In this document: positions 1 to 9,431 of the stretch, piece by piece
Layout of the letters: each line of letters opens with the position of its first letter
Position numbering within the stretch: position 1 is the stretch's first letter
NCBI RefSeq assembly: GCF_014200595.1
Contig: NZ_JACHCG010000005.1
Span: 124,001 to 188,000 of the forward strand
Origin: Pedobacter cryoconitis
GTDB lineage: Bacteria > Bacteroidota > Bacteroidia > Sphingobacteriales > Sphingobacteriaceae
Direction of reading: 5' to 3'
DNA: 64,000 nt
Notes under the pieces: generated by a model
Told to the model about the DNA's origin: nothing
What the model saw: only the letters and a program-made list of their open reading frames with translations
Databases searched by the model: none
Translations under genes and position numbers: made by a program

Positions 1-405
1 GAAACCAGTATTAACGTCTCTGTTTTCTCTAAAGGAATAACCAATTTTTTGAATGGAATAAAGCTGCCCTTCCTTACCCATTTTTTGGCCGCCAGGTATA
101 AGGCAGGTAATATTGCTTATGTAAGAGGTTGTAATATGGCTTTCTGGAAAACAGACTTGTTGAAGGTAAACGGATATAATGAAGCCATTGTAGGCTGGGG
201 AAGAGAGGACAGTGAACTTGCCATCAGGCTTGTAAATGCCGGTATAAAGAAAAGGATTATTAAATTTGCCGCGATTACTTTTCATATCTATCATCCTGAA
301 ATAGCCAGAACTCATTTATTAGTGAATGATGGGATTCTCAACCGCACTTTAAAAGATGCAATAAAAAGTTGTGACCTGGGTATTTCACAATACCTTCAAG
401 ATTAA
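1..405 (+). CDS. Glycosyltransferase family 2, C-terminal part (cut by window start)
   Basis: The reading frame is open from base 1, so only the last 134 residues are visible. They contain the C-terminal galactosyltransferase-like signature of GT2 enzymes: RGCNMAFWK, then GYNEAIVGWGREDSELAIRL. In this family the WGREDSE segment contributes acidic residues near the sugar-nucleotide site. The nucleotide-binding N-terminal half lies outside the window. The next glycosyltransferase starts 19 bases downstream on the same strand, so the two are probably co-transcribed in a polysaccharide or LPS locus. Donor and acceptor sugars cannot be read from the sequence. Confidence 0.85.
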   Translation, partial: ETSINVSVFSKGITNFLNGIKLPFLTHFLAARYKAGNIAYVRGCNMAFWKTDLLKVNGYNEAIVGWGREDSELAIRLVNAGIKKRIIKFAAITFHIYHPEIARTHLLVNDGILNRTLKDAIKSCDLGISQYLQD

Positions 406-424
406 TATCAAAAAACAAGTTTTC

Positions 425-1129
425 ATGGACAAAGTATCTATTATTATCGTCACCTATAATGCCGCCCGGGATTTGCAAAACTGCCTGGACAGTATTAAAA
501 AACAAACATACACTCCATTGGAAGTTGTCGTTGTTGATGGATTAAGCCAGGACGGAACGGTAGATATTCTTAAAAAAAATAGTGATATTATAACAAAATG
601 GATCAGTGAAAAGGATAATGGGATATATGATGCTATGAACAAGGCATTAAAAATGGTGACTGGAGATTGGGTTTATTTCTTAGGCGCCGATGACCTCCTC
701 TTGCCCGATTTTTCGCCTATGTTAACTGGTCTTCAGGAAAAAAACACCATATACTATGGAAGTGTATTGAAGGGCAAAGAAAAATACTTAGGCTACCTGA
801 ATCCCTATAATCAGGCCAAAATCGGGATCTGTCACCAATCCATGATCTATCCTAAAAGGGTATTTGATAAATATCATTTCGATGAAAGATATCGCATTTC
901 AGCAGACCATCATCTGAATATGAAATGCTGGGCAGATCCGGATTTTAAAATTCAGTTCGCCGATTTTATTCTTGCTGATTTTAATGAAACAGGCATTTCT
1001 TCTTTAGCTAAAGACAAGCTATTTGAAAGTGAGAAAGGCAGATTAATGCTTAAATATTTCGGTTTTTCCATCTGGATACGATTCCAGTTCAGAGAATTAA
1101 AATGGTGGCTGTTTAACAGAGGTGCATAA
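425..1129 (+). CDS. Glycosyltransferase family 2
   Basis: A 234-residue GT-A fold glycosyltransferase. The N-terminus MDKVSIIIVTYNAARDLQ is the classic GT2 opening, followed by VVVDGLSQDGTVDIL (nucleotide binding), a KWISEKDNGIYDAMNKAL segment and a GADD acidic motif near residue 95 for the metal-sugar nucleotide. This KDNGIYDAMNKG-type subgroup is common in exopolysaccharide and O-antigen loci. I chose the ATG at 425 because it places the canonical beta-strand at the N-terminus; the frame opens earlier (371), but that extension is not GT-like. It ends 2 bases before the convergent gene at 1132-2001. Confidence 0.9.
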   Translation: MDKVSIIIVTYNAARDLQNCLDSIKKQTYTPLEVVVVDGLSQDGTVDILKKNSDIITKWISEKDNGIYDAMNKALKMVTGDWVYFLGADDLLLPDFSPMLTGLQEKNTIYYGSVLKGKEKYLGYLNPYNQAKIGICHQSMIYPKRVFDKYHFDERYRISADHHLNMKCWADPDFKIQFADFILADFNETGISSLAKDKLFESEKGRLMLKYFGFSIWIRFQFRELKWWLFNRGA

Positions 1130-1131
1130 TC

Positions 1132-2001
1132 TTATTTCCAGCTGAACCAATACTTTCCATCAGGGTTATATACTATCCTTGGCGGTACAGCCATAATTTT
1201 CATAACTAGTTTATATTTTATTTTTCTGATGGGGATGAGCTTGGCCACATATTTCATCAAACGGATAAATAATAAATGGGTCTTCGCATTCCCAACTTGT
1301 AATTCCCGCTGAATAACAGCCCCGAGTTCTGCGATATATTCTGCCCTTTGATCCTTACTTTTTTGATTTCCACTTCTGAACCTGAATCCAGAAAGCAAAA
1401 GTTCCGTTGAATAGAGCTGATCATGCCTGAAGAATCTCGCCCACAGCTCTGCATCAGCCGCAAGAGAAAAAGTAGTATCTATATAAGCACCGGACTTGTC
1501 CCATAAACTACGTCTCCAAAAAACAGACTCCTGCTGAATATACTGACCATCCTGATCATACATTTTCCACTTCGACCACCTTTCGTTAAAAAAATCAATG
1601 CCATAAACAAATGCCCTGCCTGCTTCATCGTAATAAGTATTCTTGCCCATAATCCAATTCACTGTAGGGAAGTCCTCAAACAGTTCTGCGATAGTAAACA
1701 ATGACCTTCTATGATGCATATCGTCAGAGTTTATCCAGCACATGATTTCCCCCGTAGATCTTTCAAATCCTTTTTGTAATGCATCATACAACCCCTTGTC
1801 TTTTTCACTTACCCAATAAGTTAGAAGGTGTGCATACTTCTGAATAATTTCTACCGAATTATCTGTACTTCCGCCATCAATAACGATATATTCAAGATTA
1901 GGATACCCCTGATCCAAAATTGAAGTCATAGTATGCTCCAGATACGCTCCCTGGTTAAAAGAAGGTGTTATAACGGTGATTTTCGGATATTTATTCGGCA
2001 T
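1132..2001 (-). CDS. Glycosyltransferase family 2
   Basis: A 289-residue GT2 protein. ITVITPSFNQGAYLEHT, then YIVIDGGSTDNSVEII, WVSEKDKGLYDALQKGF and CWINSDDMH give the nucleotide-binding and DxD-type acidic motifs within the first 100 residues. The C-terminal half is variable, as expected for acceptor recognition. It lies on the opposite strand to the flanking glycosyltransferases and is divergent from the gene at 2137. A -7-type element at 2060-2067 could drive it. The same KDxGLYDAxxKG subgroup motif appears in its neighbour at 425-1129, so the two may be old paralogues. Substrate unknown. Confidence 0.9.
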   Translation of the reverse strand: MPNKYPKITVITPSFNQGAYLEHTMTSILDQGYPNLEYIVIDGGSTDNSVEIIQKYAHLLTYWVSEKDKGLYDALQKGFERSTGEIMCWINSDDMHHRRSLFTIAELFEDFPTVNWIMGKNTYYDEAGRAFVYGIDFFNERWSKWKMYDQDGQYIQQESVFWRRSLWDKSGAYIDTTFSLAADAELWARFFRHDQLYSTELLLSGFRFRSGNQKSKDQRAEYIAELGAVIQRELQVGNAKTHLLFIRLMKYVAKLIPIRKIKYKLVMKIMAVPPRIVYNPDGKYWFSWK

Positions 2002-2050
2002 AATTTTAAATGAAAACCTCTATATTCTACAGGTTAAAGAATCGATTGAT

Positions 2051-2067
2051 TAACTTTGCCAAAGTTA
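2051..2067. promoter_or_regulatory. Symmetrical pair of opposed -7 elements between divergent glycosyltransferase genes
   Basis: TAACTTTG at 2051-2058 fits the Bacteroidota -7 consensus TAnnTTTG for the rightward gene (ATG at 2137). Its inverted copy at 2060-2067 fits the consensus for the leftward gene (ATG at 2001). Together they form a 17-base palindrome with a single central base. No convincing -33 TTTG box is seen for either direction. Confidence 0.45.
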
Positions 2068-2136
2068 GCAATTTATCATAAGCAGAATATTGATTGTTAA
2101 GCCAATGGAATATAAAACAACCTATACAATTTTTAT

Positions 2137-3243
2137 ATGCTGAAGCAGTCCCGTATTCTATATGAGCCCCAAATGTTCGATCTGCAAAATTATGGTGGTA
2201 TATCCAGATATTTTGCAAACCTGATTGAAGCTATTAATAAAACCAACGAATTCAGTGCGGAGCTGCCTCTGGTCTATTCGACTAATTATTATGTCCGAAG
2301 TTTCCCTCAACTGATGAATAACTGGTTTGGTAAGACCTTTTTAAAAAAATTGTACAGGAGAAAAAAATGGAATCTTCTTTTCGCTGATTATAAGATCAGT
2401 AAAGCTAATTTCGAAATCCTCCATGCAACTTACTATAATCCCTATTTTCTGGGGAATTTAAAAAAACCACTGGTGCTGACTGTTCATGATATGATCCATG
2501 AGAACTTTTCCTATCTTTTTGAAGATGTAGAAAAGGTGATCCGCGAAAAAAAAATCATGATTGAATCTGCGGATCTTATTATAGCAATTTCCACTTACAC
2601 CAAACAGGAAATTTTGCGTCATTATCCTAACCTGTCGGCTAAAATCAGAGTAGTGTACCATGGCCTTCCTGAAACAAAGCTGGTTTCAGCACAGGATATT
2701 CTTCCGCAAAGATTTTTATTGTATGTAGGAGATAGAAATGCATTATATAAAAACTTCAAAGTTATGATTGATGCAGTCTCTCCTATTTTAAACCTGGATA
2801 AAAGCCTGCATCTTATTTGTGCGGGAGGCGGGTCATTTGATCCGGGAGAGCTTAACTTATTGGAAACATCAGGCATCACAACGCGTACAACACAAGTCAA
2901 TGCTACGGATGCCCAAATACAACAGCTCTATGAAAATGCATTGGTATTTATATATCCATCGCTTGAAGAAGGCTTTGGTCTACCCATGCTTGAAGCCTTT
3001 AAAAACGGTTGTGCAGTTGCTTGTAGTGAAACTTCCTGCTTACCAGAAGTTGGAGGTAATGCAGCCAGTTATTTCAATCCTGCTGATACACATTCAATAA
3101 ACCAGGTAATTTCAAGGCTGATCGATAGTGAAGATTTAAGGAAACAGTATATCAATAATGGTTATGAGCGTGTTAAAGAATTTACTTTCAAAAACTGCCT
3201 CAATCAAACGCTGGATTGCTACAACGCGTTAATTCAAGCTTAA
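2137..3243 (+). CDS. Glycosyltransferase family 4
   Basis: A 368-residue GT-B enzyme. The N-terminal domain opens with ILYEPQMFDLQNYGGISRYF, whose GGISRY segment is typical of GT4 mannosyl/glucosyl-type transferases. The C-terminal domain carries YVGDRNALYKNF, then the E-x7-E signature in SLEEGFGLPMLEAF near residues 273-286 and SETSCLPEVGG, which contact the nucleotide sugar. It leads a run of three co-directional genes (2137-5344) with short gaps (32 and 23 bases), so it is probably the first gene of an operon. Donor and acceptor cannot be assigned from sequence alone. Confidence 0.9.
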   Translation: MLKQSRILYEPQMFDLQNYGGISRYFANLIEAINKTNEFSAELPLVYSTNYYVRSFPQLMNNWFGKTFLKKLYRRKKWNLLFADYKISKANFEILHATYYNPYFLGNLKKPLVLTVHDMIHENFSYLFEDVEKVIREKKIMIESADLIIAISTYTKQEILRHYPNLSAKIRVVYHGLPETKLVSAQDILPQRFLLYVGDRNALYKNFKVMIDAVSPILNLDKSLHLICAGGGSFDPGELNLLETSGITTRTTQVNATDAQIQQLYENALVFIYPSLEEGFGLPMLEAFKNGCAVACSETSCLPEVGGNAASYFNPADTHSINQVISRLIDSEDLRKQYINNGYERVKEFTFKNCLNQTLDCYNALIQA

Positions 3244-3275
3244 ATCAAATACTAAACCAATTCAGAATAACTTCA

Positions 3276-4085
3276 ATGAATAATACAGCCGCAATTATTA
3301 TCCCTCTATATAAACCTCAGCTAAATAAGTTAGAAGAAATTTCGATCAGACAATGCTTTAAAATTCTATCCCAACATAAAATAATTGCAGTAAAACCTCA
3401 GCATCTTAGCCTTAGCCAGTACGGTTTTGAATTTGACGAGGTAATTTCATTTGACGACGCATTTTTTCAAGACATCGAAGGATATAATAAATTGATGCTT
3501 TCTTCCCTCTTTTATGAAAAATTTCTTGCGTATACTTTTATTCTTATTTATCAGCCTGATGCATTTGTCTTTAGAGATGATTTAAGCTACTGGTGTAATC
3601 AGGGTTACGATTATATAGGAGCCCCCTGGTTAAGATACACAGCTTATCCAGACCTTATCAAAAGAATTAAAAATCAGGCTCTCAGTTACCTGCATCGTAA
3701 AAAAAACACAAAACAACCCCATACCGATCTGCCTACCGATTTACAATTTGAGAACCGGGTAGGTAACGGCGGATTTTCATTACGCCATACCAAAAAGTTT
3801 CATGACATCTGTCTGGAAGATCAGAAAGAAATTGAGGTTTACAACAGCAGACCTGAACATTATTTTAATGAGGATGTTTTCTGGAGCCTCGAAGTGAACA
3901 GAAAAGCAAGGCGCCTGGAAATTCCAGGATATAAACAAGCCGTACATTTTGCGATTGAAAACAACTATCTGCACGGATTTGATATTACCAAAGGCGAATT
4001 ACCGTTCGGCTGTCATGCATGGGATAGAAACCTGGAATTCTGGAAACCATTTTTTGAAAAAGCAGGCGTGACCATCGGAGAATAA
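3276..4085 (+). CDS. DUF5672-type putative glycosyltransferase
   Basis: A 269-residue protein resembling the DUF5672 family, which is found in polysaccharide loci. Visible landmarks are AAIIIPLYKP at the N-terminus, LIYQPDAFVF (putative nucleotide-binding acidic site), YIGAPWLR, VGNGGFSLRHTKKF and NEDVFWS near residues 195-201. The order 'YIGAPW, GNGGFSLR, EDVFW' is characteristic. The ATG at 3276 is preferred because the longer frame starting at 3216 overlaps the end of the upstream gene and adds nothing conserved. It is the middle gene of the 2137-5344 operon. The enzymatic activity is inferred; no sugar specificity can be read. Confidence 0.8.
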   Translation: MNNTAAIIIPLYKPQLNKLEEISIRQCFKILSQHKIIAVKPQHLSLSQYGFEFDEVISFDDAFFQDIEGYNKLMLSSLFYEKFLAYTFILIYQPDAFVFRDDLSYWCNQGYDYIGAPWLRYTAYPDLIKRIKNQALSYLHRKKNTKQPHTDLPTDLQFENRVGNGGFSLRHTKKFHDICLEDQKEIEVYNSRPEHYFNEDVFWSLEVNRKARRLEIPGYKQAVHFAIENNYLHGFDITKGELPFGCHAWDRNLEFWKPFFEKAGVTIGE

Positions 4086-4108
4086 GCGCTAATAAGAGAT
4101 TTAATACA

Positions 4109-5344
4109 ATGAAGAAAATAAGAATTATAGAGGCAGTAAATCAGCTCGGTTTAGGTGGAACAGAATATGCAGTTCAACTGTTTAGTAAGTTTTTAAATAA
4201 AGACCTTTTTGAAGTAACTGTTATAGCGCTGCTTAACGGAGGGGAACGGGTCAGATTAATTGAAGATTTAGGTATTAAAGTTATTCAGCTTAACGGTGAC
4301 CTGGTAAAACTCGGACAACTATTACAAGAAACAGATGTATTCCACTGGCATGGAAACGGCTCACTTGAACCAGAACTTTTCAAGGTGATCAAAGCGAATA
4401 AGCCTAGAATAGTAATTCAGACCAATGTATTCGGGCAATTTGATAATTCTCCATTTTACGATATGATTGATTATGATCTGTACATCTCTAAAATGATATT
4501 GGTCCGCCGGATGAAGCTGGATATGAAACTGCAAGACAATTACGCCTCAAAAAGGAAAGTACTGCCTTATCCTGTAGATATTGATCATATTAACTCACTT
4601 CTCCCAACGGAAGACGAAGTCAACCGATTTAAAAAAGCTAATAACCTTCAGGATAAATTTATTGCAGGCAGGATCGGCAGGTCAGATGACCATAAATTCG
4701 ACCTGATTACCTTAGATGGATTTGCAGAATTTGCTCAAAAGAATGAAGCAGCAAGATTCTTATTACTGGGTTCAACTCCTAAAATAGCAGCACATGCAGC
4801 ATTGTTAGGCATCAGCGATAAAATTATTACTTTGAGTACCACATCAGACCTCCGTCAGCTACTTGTTTATTACAAAGCTATGGACGTTTTCCTTGCGGCA
4901 AGCAGCATCGGAGAGAGTTTCGGAATGGTACTCGCTGAGGCTATGACCTGCGGCACACCAGTCGTTACAATCAGCACGGAGAAAAGAGATAATGCGCAGA
5001 TAGAAGTTATTGACAATAACCAAACGGGATTTGTAGTTAAGCGTGACCGCAAAAAAATTGCAGCAGCACTAACCCGTCTATATGAGGATCCTCAGATCAG
5101 AGTGAGATTATCCAAAGCCTCAAAACAAAAAATATCAACAGATTATAAAGCCGGTAAAATTGCAAAAAGTTTGGAGAACCTGATTTTTAAACATCTGAAG
5201 CTACCATATCAGGAAAATGAAAAGTCATTAGTTGTTGACTTTTCGAAAGAGCTTGTTAATGATTATATCAAAAGATGTATAGATTTATATGGAAGACCTG
5301 AATTCCTTAAGAAGATCTTATGGTTATTTAAAAAGAAGATTTGA
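4109..5344 (+). CDS. Glycosyltransferase family 4
   Basis: A 411-residue GT-B glycosyltransferase. The N-terminal domain has QLGLGGTEYAVQLF (the glycine-rich acceptor-side loop) and FHWHGNGSLEPEL. The C-terminal domain has IAGRIGRSDDHKF and the E-x7-E motif in GESFGMVLAEAMTCGTPVV near residues 270-288. A lysine-rich tail of about 60 residues follows the catalytic core and has no recognisable domain. It overlaps the convergent gene (ends at 5328) by 17 bases. The overlapping 3' ends contain a hairpin (5322-5359: GGTTAT..ATAACC enclosing AAGAAGAT/ATCTTCTT) that may help terminate both transcripts. Confidence 0.9.
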   Translation: MKKIRIIEAVNQLGLGGTEYAVQLFSKFLNKDLFEVTVIALLNGGERVRLIEDLGIKVIQLNGDLVKLGQLLQETDVFHWHGNGSLEPELFKVIKANKPRIVIQTNVFGQFDNSPFYDMIDYDLYISKMILVRRMKLDMKLQDNYASKRKVLPYPVDIDHINSLLPTEDEVNRFKKANNLQDKFIAGRIGRSDDHKFDLITLDGFAEFAQKNEAARFLLLGSTPKIAAHAALLGISDKIITLSTTSDLRQLLVYYKAMDVFLAASSIGESFGMVLAEAMTCGTPVVTISTEKRDNAQIEVIDNNQTGFVVKRDRKKIAAALTRLYEDPQIRVRLSKASKQKISTDYKAGKIAKSLENLIFKHLKLPYQENEKSLVVDFSKELVNDYIKRCIDLYGRPEFLKKILWLFKKKI

Positions 5345-6194
5345 TCTTCTTCCATAACCTTGATAAAAAATTCTTTTTCTTCCTTGAACTCAGTCCATTT
5401 TTACCTCTGAGTTCTTTAAGCAGCGATGAATTTAATATCTCATTGACATCACCTGGAATAAATTTAAGTTTAGGCCATGTGGATGGAGATAAGGGATGAA
5501 AATTACTTAAACAATGATAATTAAACTCATCGATTGCATTCCACAATTTATATAGGCTTGTGGTATTAAAATCATCCTTATGTCCCCAGTTTGTTAGCTT
5601 TAATTTGATTTCATCTGGAGTTCTTGCCCAACTCTGGTGTAAAACGAGATCATCCCAATACAAATGTTCATTACCAGATTGATTATTTCTGGCCACATGA
5701 TAAACCGGGTTATTTGTAGCAAAACTTAAGGTTTCTACCGATTCATCAATTAATAGATAGCCTGTATTAAGCTCTTTAAACAAAGTAGTAACGTTGCAGC
5801 AGATTGTTGTCGGAACAACAGGTTTAAACTCTCTCAGCTTAGCTGCAAATGCTTCAAAATCTAAAAAGTATTCATCTGAATCAATCTGAACATACCAATC
5901 ACAAGCACCCATCCGCTTTCCTAACATATTTCTCTCCCTGGTATCACATTCCATAGTGGTTAATCCAGGAATAGAAAAATCATCCTCATAAATAGTGATT
6001 TTATTTTCAACATCGGTTTCTTTAACCCATTTCCAAAAATCATCACTGATGAAGAAATCTTCTCCAGCCCAGGTTTTTCTATTGATATCAACTGCAAAAA
6101 CTATTTCGGTTACAGAGTTATATACTCTTCGCAAAGATGTTTTTACAAATTCATAATCATATGAAATTAAATATCCAACTTTTATAATGCTCAT
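5328..6194 (-). CDS. Putative glycosyltransferase (GT-A-like, DxD motif)
   Basis: A 288-residue protein. It has a GT2-like start (IIKVGYLISYDYEFVKTSLRRVY, read in two parts: a hydrophobic strand then a helix). It then shows IVFAVDINRKTW and, near residue 100, CDWYVQIDSDEYF, whose DSDEY resembles the metal-binding DxD site of GT-A enzymes. The rest is not diagnostic. I prefer the ATG at 6194 over the in-frame GTG one codon upstream. It is the last gene of the polysaccharide-type cluster and converges with 4109-5344, overlapping it by 17 bases. A glycosyltransferase role is inferred from the motif and the neighbourhood. Confidence 0.65.
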   Translation of the reverse strand: MSIIKVGYLISYDYEFVKTSLRRVYNSVTEIVFAVDINRKTWAGEDFFISDDFWKWVKETDVENKITIYEDDFSIPGLTTMECDTRERNMLGKRMGACDWYVQIDSDEYFLDFEAFAAKLREFKPVVPTTICCNVTTLFKELNTGYLLIDESVETLSFATNNPVYHVARNNQSGNEHLYWDDLVLHQSWARTPDEIKLKLTNWGHKDDFNTTSLYKLWNAIDEFNYHCLSNFHPLSPSTWPKLKFIPGDVNEILNSSLLKELRGKNGLSSRKKKNFLSRLWKKIKSSF

Positions 6195-6216
6195 CACTAT
6201 TCTTTAAATTCTCTTT

Positions 6217-6267
6217 ATAAAAAAAACACCCTGCTAAAAATCTTTTTAAGAACCTTAACAGGGTGTT
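6217..6267 (-). terminator. Intrinsic terminator after infB
   Basis: AACACCCTG (6225-6233) and CAGGGTGTT (6259-6267) form a perfect 9-bp stem with a 25-base loop. Read on the minus strand the hairpin is followed by a run of Ts. It ends the rimP-nusA-infB transcript and also separates it from the gene upstream at 5328-6194. Confidence 0.8.
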
Positions 6268-6290
6268 ATATATACAAGTTATTTATAAAC

Positions 6291-9200
6291 TTATAACTTT
6301 CTTTTTACTTCTACTTGTTCGTAAGCTTCAACGATATCACCAACTTCAATGTTATTAAAGTTCTGTATGTTCAGACCACATTCGTAACCTCTTGCTACTT
6401 CTTTCACGTCATCTTTATAACGTTTCAGTGAAGCCAGCTCACCAGTGTATACAACCACACCGTCTCTTACAATACGGATCTTACTGTTACGTGTAATCGT
6501 TCCATCCAATACCATACAACCAGCAATCGTTCCCACTTTCGTGATTTTGAAGGTATCTCTGATCTCAACGTTTGCAGTAATTTTCTCCTGGAATTCAGGA
6601 GCAAGCATACCTTCCATCGCAGCTTTGATTTCATTGATCGCATCATAGATGATTGAGTACAGACGGATATCGATTTGCTCAGCTTCAGCAAGCTTTCTTG
6701 CACCTGAAGAAGGACGAACCTGGAAACCGATGATAATCGCATCAGAAGCCGAAGCTAACAATACATCAGATTCTGAAATCTGACCTACCGCTTTACTGAT
6801 GATATTAATCTGGATCTCTTCAGTAGATAGTTTCAGTAATGAATCGGCTAATGCCTCAATCGAACCATCCACATCACCTTTAACAATCAGGTTAAGCTCT
6901 TTAAAGTTACCAATCGCTAAACGACGGCCAATCTCATCCAGTGTAATATGTTTCTGAGTTCTCAAGCCCTGCTCACGCATTAATTGTAAACGTTTGTTTG
7001 CAATCTCTCTCGCTTCAGACTCATTCTCTACAGCATTGAACTTATCACCTGCTGTAGGTGCGCCCTGCATACCCAATACCTGTACCGGTACTGAAGGTCC
7101 GGCTTGTTCTACTTTTTGTCCACGTTCGTTAAATAACGCTTTCACACGACCACTGTAGCTACCCGCTAAAATCGGATCACCCACTTTTAAAGTACCAGCC
7201 TGAACCAGTACAGTAGTGACAATACCACGTCCTTTATCTAAGGTCGCTTCAATTACACTACCAGTAGCGCGTTTATTAGGATTAGCTGTTAATTCTAACA
7301 ATTCAGCTTCTAATAATACTTTATCTAATAAAAGATCAACATTTAAGCCGCTTTTACCTGAGATTTCCTGAGACTGGAATTTACCACCCCAATCCTCTAC
7401 CAGGATATTCATGATTGATAACTGCTCACGGATCTTATCAGAGTTTGCTCCCGGTTTATCAATTTTCGTGAAGGCGAATACCAAAGGAACTCCAGCTGCC
7501 TGAGCATGACTGATTGCTTCTTTAGTCTGAGGCATCACTGCATCATCCGCTGCAACAACAATAATTGCAATATCCGCTACTTTCGCACCACGTGCACGCA
7601 TCGCTGTAAAGGCTTCGTGACCCGGTGTATCTAAGAACGTTACTTTTTTACCAGTTGGTGTAGTTACCATATAAGCACCAATGTGCTGTGTAATACCACC
7701 CGCTTCACCAGCTACAACATTCGCTTTACGGATATAATCCAGTAAAGAGGTCTTACCATGATCGACGTGACCCATAATCGTAACTACCGGTGCTCTTGGT
7801 ACTAAATCTTCAGGATTATCTGATTCTTCAATAATACTATCACCTTCATCATCCGGTTTAACGAATTGTATTTCGTAACCAAATTCATCTGCAACAATCG
7901 TTAATGTTTCTGCATCTAAACGCTGATTGATCGAAACGAACATACCAAGACTCATACAGGTACCAATAATTTTGGTAACCGGTACATCCATCATGCTTGC
8001 TAATTCGTTTGCCGTAACAAATTCTGTTACTTTCAACACTTTAGACTGTAGTTCCTGCTCCATTGCAGCTTCTTCCGCAGAAAGAGCCACATCGTCACGT
8101 TTACCACGACGCAGTTTTGCACGCTGTGCAAACTTACCAGATTTACCAGCTCCGCTTAAACGTGCAAGAGTTGCTTTAATCTGATCTTGTATTTCTTTTT
8201 CCGTAGGTTCTTCTTTAGAGCCTCCAGGTCCGCCTGGTTTGCTGTTTCTAAAGTTAGGCCTGTTGGCTGTATTATTTGTATTGTTCCTGAAATCAGGTCT
8301 GTTGGTAAAAGTTGGCACACCCGCAGGTTTTGCAGGTGCAGCAGGATTGTTTCCTCCCTGCTGATTAGGCGTTGAAGGATTACCCCCCGACGACTGATTC
8401 TGTCCAGGTGCACCCGGAGCCTTTTTACGCTTGCGTTTCCTTTTCGCATCATTGCTGTCCGCCGAAGAAGCGACAGGTTGCGATTTACGTTCAGGTGTTG
8501 TCGGCAAGACAATTTTACCAATAATATTTGGTCCGGAAAGTTTTACAGAACGGGCTTTGATAACCTCAACTTCGTCAGGTTTATCCGCTTTCGGTGCAAC
8601 AACTTCTTTAACCGGCTCTGCTTTAACAACAGGTGATTCCACAGGTTTTGGTTTTTCTTCTTTAACTTCTTCTTCCACAGCTTTAACTACTTCAGGTTTA
8701 ATTTCAACAGGTTTAGCCTCAATAGGTTTTTCTACTGGCTTAACTTCCTCCTGAACTACCTTAGGTGCCTCCGGGATAATCGCTGCTGGTGCAGGTGTTT
8801 CAACGGGAGCAGCCGGTACAACCGGAGCTTCAGCTTTCACAACTTCAGCAGCTGGAAGTTCTTCTTTTTTTGCAGGGCGGGTCTTAGAGTTTAAATCGTC
8901 AAGATTAATTTTCCCTACAATTTTAACACCTTTTAATGTGCCTTCTTCAACCTTTTCAGTTTCCTTTTCCACTACCGCTTCTTTTTCAGGAGCAGGGGCA
9001 GGGCTTACTTCTTCCTTAGGTTTCTCAACTGTAGGAGGAGTGTAGGAATGAAGGTTTTTGATTAAAATACCCTCGCTTTCGAATTCAACATTTTTTCTAG
9101 GTGCATCCGTAACTTTTTCAGTTACTTCAGGCTCATCACGACGAATTTTACCTATAACAATTTGATTGGCTTCTTCTTTTACGATTTTATCTCCCTGAAA

Positions 9201-9359
9201 CTCTTTCAATAATGCATTATACATATCGCGGGAGAGTTTAGTAGTGGGTTTATTCTCAACAGAAAAGCCTTTCTTTTCTAAAAACTCAACGGCCGTAGCT
9301 ATCCCTACGTTAAGTTCCTTAACTGCTTTGAATAAAATTATTGGTTTGTCGTCTGACAT
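6291..9359 (-). CDS. infB: Translation initiation factor IF-2
   Basis: A 1022-residue IF-2, the GTPase that brings initiator tRNA to the small ribosomal subunit. The N-terminal IF2_N-like helical segment (about 1-55) is followed by roughly 370 residues of low-complexity Pro/Glu/Lys/Val-rich linker and a Gly/Asn/Pro-rich stretch. A second IF2_N domain then precedes the G domain: G1 GHVDHGKT at 530-537, G3 DTPGHE and G4 TKID near 631. Domains II-IV follow ([35 protein letters not shown]). The protein is longer than the E. coli form because of the linker, as is usual in this phylum. It is the last gene of the operon, 72 bases after nusA. Confidence 0.98.
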   Translation of the reverse strand: MSDDKPIILFKAVKELNVGIATAVEFLEKKGFSVENKPTTKLSRDMYNALLKEFQGDKIVKEEANQIVIGKIRRDEPEVTEKVTDAPRKNVEFESEGILIKNLHSYTPPTVEKPKEEVSPAPAPEKEAVVEKETEKVEEGTLKGVKIVGKINLDDLNSKTRPAKKEELPAAEVVKAEAPVVPAAPVETPAPAAIIPEAPKVVQEEVKPVEKPIEAKPVEIKPEVVKAVEEEVKEEKPKPVESPVVKAEPVKEVVAPKADKPDEVEVIKARSVKLSGPNIIGKIVLPTTPERKSQPVASSADSNDAKRKRKRKKAPGAPGQNQSSGGNPSTPNQQGGNNPAAPAKPAGVPTFTNRPDFRNNTNNTANRPNFRNSKPGGPGGSKEEPTEKEIQDQIKATLARLSGAGKSGKFAQRAKLRRGKRDDVALSAEEAAMEQELQSKVLKVTEFVTANELASMMDVPVTKIIGTCMSLGMFVSINQRLDAETLTIVADEFGYEIQFVKPDDEGDSIIEESDNPEDLVPRAPVVTIMGHVDHGKTSLLDYIRKANVVAGEAGGITQHIGAYMVTTPTGKKVTFLDTPGHEAFTAMRARGAKVADIAIIVVAADDAVMPQTKEAISHAQAAGVPLVFAFTKIDKPGANSDKIREQLSIMNILVEDWGGKFQSQEISGKSGLNVDLLLDKVLLEAELLELTANPNKRATGSVIEATLDKGRGIVTTVLVQAGTLKVGDPILAGSYSGRVKALFNERGQKVEQAGPSVPVQVLGMQGAPTAGDKFNAVENESEAREIANKRLQLMREQGLRTQKHITLDEIGRRLAIGNFKELNLIVKGDVDGSIEALADSLLKLSTEEIQINIISKAVGQISESDVLLASASDAIIIGFQVRPSSGARKLAEAEQIDIRLYSIIYDAINEIKAAMEGMLAPEFQEKITANVEIRDTFKITKVGTIAGCMVLDGTITRNSKIRIVRDGVVVYTGELASLKRYKDDVKEVARGYECGLNIQNFNNIEVGDIVEAYEQVEVKRKL

Positions 9360-9431
9360 TGATATCCTATTTTTTCTTAATTCTTATACAAAAGTAACGT
9401 TTATTCTTGTTTTTTCTCATCAAGTCAACGC

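Noticed and set aside
2027..2218. Minus-strand frame across the divergent gap at 2027-2218
   Set aside because: It overlaps the start of the GT4 gene and the palindromic promoter, and its translation has no protein-like pattern.
8187..8754. Long open frames on the plus strand within infB (8187-8375, 8431-8754)
   Set aside because: They are shadows of the repetitive Pro/Glu/Lys linker of IF-2, with low-complexity Ser/Thr-rich translations and no promoter.
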